A stretch of 46,199 bases of DNA from Ardenticatenaceae bacterium (GTDB taxonomy: Bacteria; Chloroflexota; Anaerolineae; Promineifilales; Promineifilaceae). Shown here piece after piece: positions 16,288-23,394 of the stretch; position 1 is the first letter of the stretch, and the number at the start of each line of letters is the position of its first letter. Made by a program: the position numbers and the translations under genes. The DNA lies in NCBI GenBank assembly GCA_020634315.1, contig JACKBV010000033.1, forward strand, positions 1 through 46,199, read 5' to 3'. The notes beneath the pieces are model-generated. The model had not been told where the DNA came from. It made no database searches and saw nothing but the letters and a program-made list of their open reading frames with translations.

Positions 16288-16335
16288 ATTATAAAAAAAG
16301 ATCCGTGTGTGCGTAAGATGTTTATCGCGCACACA
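16288..16335 (-). promoter_or_regulatory. Promoter region of exporter operon with 8-bp inverted repeat
   Basis: A minus-strand -10 TATAAT lies at 16288-16293. Upstream, TGTGTGCG (16306-16313) and CGCACACA (16328-16335) form an inverted repeat with 14-base spacing that covers the expected -35 zone; the -35 itself is poor (TTACGC), so activator control through this repeat is plausible. A small ACGGG/CCCGT hairpin (16272-16286) lies just downstream. Confidence 0.5.
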
Positions 16336-16355
16336 TAATCAACGGGTTAGTGTAT

Positions 16356-16401
16356 TTGCGGTGGATTTTTGCGTATGTTAAAATTGTGAAAAGTTACACA
16401 T
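16356..16401 (+). promoter_or_regulatory. rex promoter with Rex-type operator
   Basis: -35 TTGCGG (16356-16361), 17-base spacer, -10 TAAAAT (16379-16384). The operator TTGTGAAAAGTTACACAT (16384-16401) matches the published Rex consensus TTGTGAA-N4-TTCACAA at 12 of 14 defined positions and overlaps the -10 and start site. Negative autoregulation of rex in response to NADH/NAD+ is the natural reading. Confidence 0.72.
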
Positions 16402-16446
16402 ACTCGAGAAGTTTATCCCTAAATTCACCCAAGAGGAAAGCCAAAC

Positions 16447-17067
16447 GTGGCCACTGAAATACCAGATATCGTTATAGGTCGTCTCCCCATCTATTTACGT
16501 GAACTGCGCCGCCTCCAGGCTGAACATGATAAGTTAACGACGTCATCACATGAACTTGGTGAACGTCTCGGCATTAGTTCTGCCCAAATTCGCAAAGATT
16601 TGTCGCATTTTGGTGAGTTCGGCAAGCAAGGAACAGGGTATCACATTGGGTACCTTGTTGATCAATTGTGCCAGATTTTGCACCTGGATCAGGTTTGGCC
16701 GGTAGTATTGGTCGGCGCAGGTTCATTGGGAACGGCGTTGGCCTACTATGATGGATTTCGGCCACGCGGTTTTGAAATTCGTTGGATTTTTGACACAGAC
16801 CCCAGCAAGATCGGACATGAGATCAATGGCATGTGCATTCAGGCAATTTCTGAGTTGGAAGAGACGATTGCCAGACACAAGATTGCGGTGGCGATTATTG
16901 CCACGCCAGCAAGCGCCGCGCAAGAAGTGACTGATTTTCTGATCGAATCTGGCATTAAAGCCATTCTCAGTTATGCGCCGCTTCATTTGTCGGCACCGGC
17001 TGGTGTGCATATCAGCTACAGTGATCCTGTCACAGAATTGCAGCGAATGACTTATTATTTGGGTTAG
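16447..17067 (+). CDS. rex: Redox-sensing transcriptional repressor Rex
   Basis: 206 residues; start GTG 16447 with an AAGAGGAAAG ribosome site. The N-terminal winged helix (about 10-75) has the family's signature SSAQIRKDLSHFGEFGKQGTGY. A Rossmann domain follows with GAGSLG at 90-95 and FDTDPSKIG, which contacts NADH ribose. A C-terminal helix (DPVTELQRMTYYL) completes the domain-swapped dimer. Rex releases DNA when NADH rises and so controls respiration and fermentation genes. Its operator overlaps its own promoter. No clear second Rex site was found at the bc-complex promoter. The stop codon overlaps the next start by one base (TAGTG). Confidence 0.95.
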   Translation: MATEIPDIVIGRLPIYLRELRRLQAEHDKLTTSSHELGERLGISSAQIRKDLSHFGEFGKQGTGYHIGYLVDQLCQILHLDQVWPVVLVGAGSLGTALAYYDGFRPRGFEIRWIFDTDPSKIGHEINGMCIQAISELEETIARHKIAVAIIATPASAAQEVTDFLIESGIKAILSYAPLHLSAPAGVHISYSDPVTELQRMTYYLG

Positions 17068-18125
17068 TGGTCTGGTCATTGCACCGACTTGCCAACATAG
17101 TCGCTTATGCTCTGCTTTTGTGCCTGGCTGCCTGTACAGGTGCGGCACAACAGGCATTGCCCTCTCCCACGCCCGCACTGACAAATCTCACTTTGCCGCC
17201 AGGGTACACGGCCGTTTCCATTCCTGTCACCCTCAACCGCCCCACACAAATGATCAACGCGCCAAACGGCCGTATCTGGATTGCCCAGTTAAATGGCGGC
17301 GAACGTGACGGTACGGGGCAACTCCTCTCGGTCGCCTTAGAAGATGGGACGGCCGAACTCCTGCTCAGCGACCTGTTTAAACCCACCGGCATTGCCTTAC
17401 TTGATGGCGCATTATGGATCGCTGCCGGTCGTGATATTTTGCGTGCGCCATTGGACGAAAACGGCCGTCCCACCAAACCGGAAATCGTGCTCAGCCAACT
17501 GCCATTTAACGGCCGTTCCAACGGCACCCTCACCGTTAGCCCTGACCACACCCTCATTTACGAAACCAGCGGCGGCAATGACCCCGACTCTGGCAAATTA
17601 TGGGAGTTAGACCCGGCAAACCCGACGCAGCCCCGCCAACTTGCCAGTGGCTTGAAGGGAGCGTACGCCCATGTCTTTGACGAAAACGGCCGTCTCTGGA
17701 TCACAGAAATAGGGGATGGCGCAGTTAACGGGCAGCAACCGCCAGAAGAAATCAACCTCGTTGTGCCCGGCGCTGATTTTGGCTGGCCCGGCTGCTATGG
17801 CTATCAAGAAGCGGCGCTCAATCGTGGCGGCACAGCTGCGCTCTGTGCGCAAACTCGCGCTCCGGTTGTCCTATTCTCGCCACAATCGACGCCTACCAGC
17901 ATCGCCATTTCGCCATGGCAGCCTGACACCTTATTAGTCGCGCTGTGGATAGATAAAATGGTGATGCGCGTTAGTTATGAATTGGAAGGGGACAATGCAC
18001 GGGGAACGGCCGTTCCCTTCATCACCGGCTTTGCTGCGCCACAACATTTGCTTGTCCTGCCCGATCAATCGCTGCTCGTCAGCGACCACGCTGACGGCAC
18101 ACTTTATCGCATCACGCAGCCATAA
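17067..18125 (+). CDS. Lipoprotein with sorbosone/glucose-dehydrogenase-like beta-propeller
   Basis: 352 residues. Start GTG 17067 shares one base with the rex stop, suggesting translational coupling. A lipoprotein signal (LLLCLAAC, lipobox Cys at about residue 23) is followed by a beta-propeller of the PQQ-dependent sugar-dehydrogenase / L-sorbosone-dehydrogenase type, with repeated NGRIWIAQL, GALWIAAG, NGRLWITEIGDG and QSLLVSDHADGTLYRI blades. A GADFGWPGCYGY segment matches the family's substrate/cofactor loop. Whether it binds PQQ is not clear. The gene is unusually dense in the iterated palindrome: ACGGCCGT at 17208, 17266, 17461, 17509, 17686 and 18006, several encoding NGR in blade turns. 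It is convergent with the next gene, 8 bases apart. Confidence 0.82.
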   Translation: MVWSLHRLANIVAYALLLCLAACTGAAQQALPSPTPALTNLTLPPGYTAVSIPVTLNRPTQMINAPNGRIWIAQLNGGERDGTGQLLSVALEDGTAELLLSDLFKPTGIALLDGALWIAAGRDILRAPLDENGRPTKPEIVLSQLPFNGRSNGTLTVSPDHTLIYETSGGNDPDSGKLWELDPANPTQPRQLASGLKGAYAHVFDENGRLWITEIGDGAVNGQQPPEEINLVVPGADFGWPGCYGYQEAALNRGGTAALCAQTRAPVVLFSPQSTPTSIAISPWQPDTLLVALWIDKMVMRVSYELEGDNARGTAVPFITGFAAPQHLLVLPDQSLLVSDHADGTLYRITQP

Positions 18126-18133
18126 CAGGCGGC

Positions 18134-19309
18134 TTAATGCCACACATTGGCATAAGCATGTTCCCCTTTCAGCAAATTCCCAGTCGCAAAGCGTGATAAA
18201 GCAAAGGGCGTGATGTCCACCGTTTTCGCCGCACCTGTCACAATCAATTCCGCCAGGCAAGCGCCAACCGCTGGCCCAATCTTGAAACCGGTGCCACTAA
18301 AGCCACACGCCAGGTAATACCCTTCCGGCCCCGCCTGCCCAATAATCGCGCGTTGATCGGGTGTCAGGCCGTCAAATCCGCTGTGCGCACTGTGCAGCGA
18401 TCCCTCTTCCATCTGTGGAATACGGCGGCAAATACGTTGAATGGCCCGTTCCACAAAATCAGGAGCCGCATGATCCGCATCCCCATCCGGCGACAGCCCC
18501 AACGGATTCGCATCTTCCAGGCCAACCAATGTCAGCCCACCCGTTTCGGGGCGGAAGTACATGGAATTTGCCATGTCAATAACAGTGGGATGCGAGCGGC
18601 CAATGGCTCTGGGACGGCGAATGAACATGGTGTCGTGTCGCCAGGTAGTAATGGGTAAATCCAGGCCGACCATCGCCCCGACCCGTTGTGCCCAAGGCCC
18701 GGCTGCATTGACAACAATTGGCGCTTCAAACTCGCCCTTATTGGTGATGACACCGGTAACACGACTGACTGTGGTGGATACGGCCGTTACCTCGCACCCC
18801 TGCACCAATTCCGCCCCCTTCTGTCGCGCCGCCGCCAAAAAAGCTGTCACCGTCGCCGCCGGATCAGCATATCCCGATTCTGGCTCATAGGCAGCCACCG
18901 TAAAATCATCTGTCACAAATCCGGGAGCCAGCCGCGCCACGTCTGCGGCCGTTACCAACAGCGAAGGAATGCCGATGCGTTGATGCATACTGACATTTGC
19001 CTTGAGCTGCGCTTCATAATCCGCTGCCACAATCTGCAAAAAGCCGGTGCGTGTAAAACCGCAATCTCCGCCGACCATTTCCGCCCAATTGCGAAAATAG
19101 GCAAACGAGGCCCACGCCAGGCGTGATTCCGGCTCCAGATCGTAATGCATGCGCACCAAACCGCTGGAACGCCCCGTCGCCCCCGATGCAATGAACGATT
19201 TTTCCAGCAGCAACGGCCGTATCCCCCGCTGCGCCAGATGAAATGCCAGACTGGCCCCATGAATCCCGCCACCAATAATGATTACATCAGCTTTCTCATT
19301 CATCGTCAT
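18134..19309 (-). CDS. FAD-dependent amine/amino-acid oxidoreductase (DAO family)
   Basis: 391 residues from ATG 19309, which lies 9 bases after an AAGGAG site; a second ATG two codons on is possible. The FAD-binding motif DVIIIGGGIHGASLAFHLA starts near residue 8, with Glu as the ribose ligand (LLLEKS). GRSSGLVRMHY follows the ATG loop typical of sarcosine oxidase beta and glycine oxidase relatives. The C-terminal FAD contact is YLACGFSGTGFKIGPAVG. It probably oxidises an N-methyl or secondary amino acid such as sarcosine, glycine or proline, with release to an electron acceptor or oxygen; the substrate cannot be specified. No partner subunits are adjacent. ACGGCCGT copies at 18780 and 19213. 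Confidence 0.88.
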   Translation of the reverse strand: MTMNEKADVIIIGGGIHGASLAFHLAQRGIRPLLLEKSFIASGATGRSSGLVRMHYDLEPESRLAWASFAYFRNWAEMVGGDCGFTRTGFLQIVAADYEAQLKANVSMHQRIGIPSLLVTAADVARLAPGFVTDDFTVAAYEPESGYADPAATVTAFLAAARQKGAELVQGCEVTAVSTTVSRVTGVITNKGEFEAPIVVNAAGPWAQRVGAMVGLDLPITTWRHDTMFIRRPRAIGRSHPTVIDMANSMYFRPETGGLTLVGLEDANPLGLSPDGDADHAAPDFVERAIQRICRRIPQMEEGSLHSAHSGFDGLTPDQRAIIGQAGPEGYYLACGFSGTGFKIGPAVGACLAELIVTGAAKTVDITPFALSRFATGNLLKGEHAYANVWH

Positions 19310-19370
19310 CCCATCCTTCTCCTTATCGGCTATCACATAACCCGCAATCTAAACCGTAGGCTCCATAATG

Positions 19371-19399
19371 ACAAAAAAGGCGAACAAAATGCCCGCCTT
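19371..19399 (-). terminator. Rho-independent terminator after mreB
   Basis: On the minus strand a stem AAGGCG / CGCCTT (19394-19399 and 19377-19382) with an 11-base loop is followed by a T-run (19373-19378). It ends the M42-atpAGDC-mreB run. Confidence 0.7.
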
Positions 19400-19440
19400 C
19401 ATCATGATTACATATTTATTTGTTCGGGTTACACCCAGCT

Positions 19441-20457
19441 TTACAAATCCGGAATACTTCGCTTCAAACGCGGCAGTTCCGCCAGCGCCTTACCCGCGCC
19501 GAGCACCGTACAGGCAATTGGGTTATCCGCGATATACGCCGGCACACCCGTTTCCCGTGTCAACAGTGTATCTATTTCGCGCAGCAATGCACCACCGCCC
19601 GTCAGCGCCACACCGCGATCAATGATGTCCGACGCCAATTCCGGCGGCGTTTTCGCCAGCACCGCCCGCACCACGTTGACAATCGCCGCCAACGGCTCTT
19701 GCAGCGCTTCTGCCACTTCGCTGGAACGTACCGTAATTGTCTTGGGCAATCCAGCCACTTGATCACGACCCTGCACTTGCATTTCTAATTCGTCATCGAG
19801 ATCAATAGCTGCCCCAATTTTTATCTTGATCGCCTCGGCTGTTGGTTCGCCAATCACCAGATTGTACTTCTTGCGAATGTAGGCAATGATCGCCTCGTCG
19901 AGGTGTACACCGCCAACACGCACAGATTCAGCACAAACAACCCCATTCACCGAGACAACGGCCGCTTCCGTAGAACCGCCGCCCATATCCACTACCATAT
20001 TCCCGGTAGGTGTACCGATGGGCAGTCCCGCACCAATGGCCGCCGCCAATGGTTCAGCGATAGTGTAAACCTCACGGGCACCAGCAGCCAATGTCGCCTC
20101 GCGTACAGCACGCTTTTCGACACTGGTCACACCATATGGCACACTGATCATCACAACCGGACGCCGCAAATGAAACCGCCCGGCCACCTTATTAATGAAG
20201 TATTCCAACATGCCTTGGGTGACAAAGTAGTCAGCGATAACGCCATCACGCAATGGTCGCATCACTTCCAGGTTTTCTGCGGTACGGCCGTACATCTCTT
20301 TCGCCGCACGCCCCACCTCCACGATAATGGTCTTATCACCATCATCCTGAATGGCAACCACCGACGGCTCTTGCAGTACAATGCCACGCCCCTGGCTGTG
20401 AACCAGCACATTAACGGTACCCAGGTCAATGGCGATATAAGGAGTGAACAGAGGCAC
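19441..20457 (-). CDS. mreB: Rod-shape actin homologue MreB
   Basis: 338 residues with the actin/HSP70 ATPase fold. Phosphate-1 is IAIDLGTVNVLV (about 8-19), phosphate-2 is NMVVDMGGGSTEAAVV, and the adenosine loop is GVALTGGGALLREI. Start GTG 20457 lies two bases after the atpC stop, so it is translationally coupled to the ATP synthase genes. MreB forms filaments under the membrane that direct sidewall peptidoglycan synthesis and rod or filament shape. The usual partners mreC, mreD and rodA are not adjacent. The placement behind atpC is uncommon. There is a single ACGGCCGT copy at 20284. A terminator follows at 19371-19399. Confidence 0.95.
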   Translation of the reverse strand: MPLFTPYIAIDLGTVNVLVHSQGRGIVLQEPSVVAIQDDGDKTIIVEVGRAAKEMYGRTAENLEVMRPLRDGVIADYFVTQGMLEYFINKVAGRFHLRRPVVMISVPYGVTSVEKRAVREATLAAGAREVYTIAEPLAAAIGAGLPIGTPTGNMVVDMGGGSTEAAVVSVNGVVCAESVRVGGVHLDEAIIAYIRKKYNLVIGEPTAEAIKIKIGAAIDLDDELEMQVQGRDQVAGLPKTITVRSSEVAEALQEPLAAIVNVVRAVLAKTPPELASDIIDRGVALTGGGALLREIDTLLTRETGVPAYIADNPIACTVLGAGKALAELPRLKRSIPDL

Positions 20458-20459
20458 GG

Positions 20460-20915
20460 CTAATTCTCATCTTCCTGGCGTGAATATGCCCCAACAGGCA
20501 TTGTGCGCCGGCGGCGACGCTGCGCCACATCAATACGCACTTGCGCCCGTTGCAGCGAAGCCCGAATTTGTGCATAACGGTCAGGGTCTTCCGGTACGCC
20601 TTCTTTCATAAATTGCAGCGCTCGCTCGCGTGCCCGTTCCGCACGCTCTATATCAATTTCCGCCACATGTTCGGCCGAATCGGCCAACACAATCACCTTA
20701 TCCGGCTGCACTTCAGCCAGACCGCCGCCGATGGCAAAGAATTCTTCCTCGCCCCCTTTGCGCACAATCACTTCGCCAAAAGCCAGCGTCGTCAGCAGCG
20801 GTGTATGATGCGGCAAAATGCCGAGCCGCCCTTCGGTGCCCGGTAAATTCACAGCATCGACAGCCTCACTGAAAACTGTGCGTTCTTGTGTCACAATCTC
20901 GCATTGAATCGGCAT
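20460..20915 (-). CDS. atpC: F1F0 ATP synthase epsilon subunit
   Basis: 151 residues, slightly longer than usual (about 135-140). The N-terminal beta-sandwich has the family pattern: CEIVTQERTVFSEAVDAVNLPGTEGRLGILPHHTPLLTTL, then the FAIGGGLAEVQPDKVIVLAD strand. The C-terminal helical hairpin contains an Arg-rich stretch RRRRR, then a short tail. It regulates the rotary motor and links gamma to the c-ring. It is separated from atpD by 69 bases containing a 14-bp inverted repeat and is 2 bases from mreB. Confidence 0.94.
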   Translation of the reverse strand: MPIQCEIVTQERTVFSEAVDAVNLPGTEGRLGILPHHTPLLTTLAFGEVIVRKGGEEEFFAIGGGLAEVQPDKVIVLADSAEHVAEIDIERAERARERALQFMKEGVPEDPDRYAQIRASLQRAQVRIDVAQRRRRRTMPVGAYSRQEDEN

Positions 20916-20929
20916 ACTTTCACCTAAAA

Positions 20930-20973
20930 CGTATTACGTATTGCATATCTTGAAATACACAATACGTAATACG
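20930..20973. repeat. Perfect 14-bp inverted repeat between atpD and atpC
   Basis: Arms CGTATTACGTATTG (20930-20943) and its complement (20960-20973), 16-base AT-rich loop, no T-run. It may be a processing or stabilising stem that lowers or separates atpC/mreB expression from atpD. Its core resembles the inverted repeat at 473-515, so both may belong to one intergenic repeat family. Confidence 0.7.
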
Positions 20974-20984
20974 CAATATTATAA

Positions 20985-22379
20985 TTACGCCTCAGCCCGC
21001 AGCCGTTCCGCCTTCTCCAGCGCATGGTCAATGGTACCAACCATGTAGAAAGCTTGTTCCGGCACGTCGTCGTGCTTACCATCCAAAATTTCACGGAAAC
21101 CGCGCACGGTTTCGTTTGTGGGAACATATTGACCGTTTAGCCCGTGGAATTTCTCAGCCACAAACATCGGCTGTCCCAGGAAACGTTCGATCTTACGTGC
21201 CCGCGATACCAGCATCTTTTGGTCTTCGCTCAATTCGTCGATACCGAGAATGGCGATGATGTCTTGCAAATCTTTGTAGGTTTGCAGCACCTGCTTCACC
21301 TCGCGTGCCGTGTTGTAGTGCAAATCGCCAACAATGTCAGCCTGCAAAGCGCGGCTCGAAGAAGCCAACGGATCGACAGCCGGGAAAATACCCTTGGCAA
21401 ACACGCTGCGTTCCAATGTGATGACCGCATCCAGGTGAGAGAAAGTCGCCACAGGAGCCGGGTCCGAATAGTCATCGGCCGGTACGTAAATGGCCTGCAT
21501 GGAGGTGATAGAACCTTTCTTGGTGGAAGTGATGCGCTCTTGCAAAGCCCCCATCTCTGCCGCCAATGTTGGCTGATACCCCACCGCGCTCGGCATACGG
21601 CCTAACAACGCGGACATCTCAGAGCCAGCTAACACGTAACGGAAGATGTTATCAATGAAGAGGAGCACGTCACGCCCTTCGTCACGGAAGTATTCAGCCA
21701 TTGCCAGACCGGTCAGCGCCACGCGCAAGCGCACGCCAGGGGTCTCGTTCATCTGACCGAAGACCATGGCGACGGAATCCATAACGCCGTATTCCTGCAT
21801 TTCGTAGTACAGGTCAGTCCCTTCACGGGTACGCTCACCGACGCCAGCGAAAATGGACACACCTTCATGCTCACGCGCCACAGAGCGGATCAGCTCGGCG
21901 ATGGTCACGGTTTTACCGACACCGGCACCGCCGTAGATACCGGTTTTACCACCTTTGATGAAGGGGGCGATCAGGTCAATGACCTTCATACCGGTTTCAA
22001 AGGTTTCGGCCTTGGTGCTCTGATCCTGGAAATCTGGAGCAGCCCGGTGAATAGGATAATAGATGTCTGATTTCGGCGTTTCGCCACCGTCGATGGCTTC
22101 GCCAACGACATCAAAAATGCGCCCCAGGGTAACAGGGCCAACGGGAACCTTGATGGGAGCGCCAGTTGCCACGACGGGCACACCGCGCGGAATACCATCG
22201 ACCGCACCCATGGCGACGGAACGAACGGTACCACCACCCAAATGCTGCTGGACTTCAAGGACTAAACGGCCGTTTGGCCCATCCACATGCAGCGCTTCAT
22301 AAATCTCTGGCAGTTCCCCTTCGGGGAATTCAACGTCAACCACCACACCACGAATGGCTGTAATCTTGCCTGTTGCCAT
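20985..22379 (-). CDS. atpD: F1F0 ATP synthase beta subunit
   Basis: 464 residues from ATG 22379, preceded by GGAGGA; a longer in-frame start (22424) lacks homology and a ribosome site. Catalytic Walker A is GGAGVGKTV; the conserved GERTREGTDLYYEM carries the catalytic Glu; the arginine finger comes from alpha. RMPSAVGYQPTLAAEMG and the DDYSDPAPV loop are intact. The usual DPLDSTSR reads DPLASSSR, so the family's Asp is Ala there; I recall similar replacements in other phyla and do not treat it as inactivating. Catalytic site of the F1 head. Gap to atpG 58 bases. Confidence 0.96.
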   Translation of the reverse strand: MATGKITAIRGVVVDVEFPEGELPEIYEALHVDGPNGRLVLEVQQHLGGGTVRSVAMGAVDGIPRGVPVVATGAPIKVPVGPVTLGRIFDVVGEAIDGGETPKSDIYYPIHRAAPDFQDQSTKAETFETGMKVIDLIAPFIKGGKTGIYGGAGVGKTVTIAELIRSVAREHEGVSIFAGVGERTREGTDLYYEMQEYGVMDSVAMVFGQMNETPGVRLRVALTGLAMAEYFRDEGRDVLLFIDNIFRYVLAGSEMSALLGRMPSAVGYQPTLAAEMGALQERITSTKKGSITSMQAIYVPADDYSDPAPVATFSHLDAVITLERSVFAKGIFPAVDPLASSSRALQADIVGDLHYNTAREVKQVLQTYKDLQDIIAILGIDELSEDQKMLVSRARKIERFLGQPMFVAEKFHGLNGQYVPTNETVRGFREILDGKHDDVPEQAFYMVGTIDHALEKAERLRAEA

Positions 22380-22437
22380 ACATTCCTCCACATACAGAAT
22401 AGGTGACAAACATTGCTGCGCCACCCATCACACATAA

Positions 22438-23331
22438 TTATTTTCTCAATGATTCTGCGCCGCCGACAATGTCCAGAATTTCACTGGTGATACTCGTCTG
22501 ACGCGCCTTGTTACGTTCCAATGTTAAGACATCAATCAACTCAGCCGCATTGTCGGTCGCATTATTCATCGCCACCATGCGGGCGCTATGTTCACTCGCC
22601 AACGCTTCCAAAATGGATTGGTAAATCTGCAACTGCGTGAAGCGCGGCACGACAACATCGAGCAAAACGTCCGGTCGTGGCTCATAAGTATATGTGCGCA
22701 GCGACGCCGATTTGAAATCCACGTGTTGTACGTATTCCGCCATCGCCATCCCCTCGAAATCGAGCGGCTTCAATGGCAAAAGTTGCTTGACAGTTGGCCG
22801 ACGATTAATGAGGTTGACGAAATCCGTGTACGCAATAAACACCTGATCTACTTTGCCAGCCAGGTAATCTTCCGTGACAATCTTGGCAATCGGTGTAATG
22901 TCCAGGATGGACGGCGTATCGGGATTTTCAAACGTGGCAACCACATTATAACCGCGCCGAATCATCAAATCGCGCCCTTTGCGTCCAACTGTGACCACTT
23001 CGACGGGTGCCGTTAGCGTGCGCATGAACGCTTCTACGCGGTTAATGATGTTGGTATTGTAAGCACCACACAAACCACGATCTCCAGAAATGAGAATAAG
23101 CCCCACTTTGTTGACGGTTGTGCGTACAGTTAATAATGGATGCGCGGCATCTGGTTGCGCAGCCAGGTTATTGAGGATTTCAAAGGCTTTCCCGGCGTAA
23201 TCACGGGTGGCTTCCACCTGTTTTTGGGCGCGGCTGGCCTTGGAGGCGGAAACGGCCGCTAACGCACTTGTCACCTGCGAAATATTCTTAATACTCTTGA
23301 TGCGTTTATTTAGTTCGCGTTCAGTAGCCAT
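22438..23331 (-). CDS. atpG: F1F0 ATP synthase gamma subunit
   Basis: 297 residues from ATG 23331, which has GGAGACACA directly upstream; an earlier in-frame start adds 16 unrelated residues. The N-terminal coiled coil begins ELNKRIKSIKNISQVTSALAAVSASK, the conserved rotor-shaft helix; SGDRGLCGAYNTNI is present near 95-108; the C-terminal helix ends in MNNATDNAAELIDVLTLERNKARQTSITSEILDIVGG. It is the central rotor stalk. ACGGCCGC, a near variant of the iterated palindrome, occurs near 23254. It lies between atpA (63 bases) and atpD. Confidence 0.95.
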   Translation of the reverse strand: MATERELNKRIKSIKNISQVTSALAAVSASKASRAQKQVEATRDYAGKAFEILNNLAAQPDAAHPLLTVRTTVNKVGLILISGDRGLCGAYNTNIINRVEAFMRTLTAPVEVVTVGRKGRDLMIRRGYNVVATFENPDTPSILDITPIAKIVTEDYLAGKVDQVFIAYTDFVNLINRRPTVKQLLPLKPLDFEGMAMAEYVQHVDFKSASLRTYTYEPRPDVLLDVVVPRFTQLQIYQSILEALASEHSARMVAMNNATDNAAELIDVLTLERNKARQTSITSEILDIVGGAESLRK

Positions 23332-23394
23332 TGTGTCTCCGGTGTTGGTGTGTCCATTTAGGCGCGACACACCAACCACAGTAACCTTGCCCTC

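Noticed and set aside
16210..16332. N-terminal extension of the adaptor protein
   Set aside because: The extra 41 residues lack homology and the signal-anchor begins at ATG 16209; the region holds the promoter.
22380..22424. Upstream start for atpD
   Set aside because: Conserved sequence begins at ATG 22379, which has a GGAGGA site.
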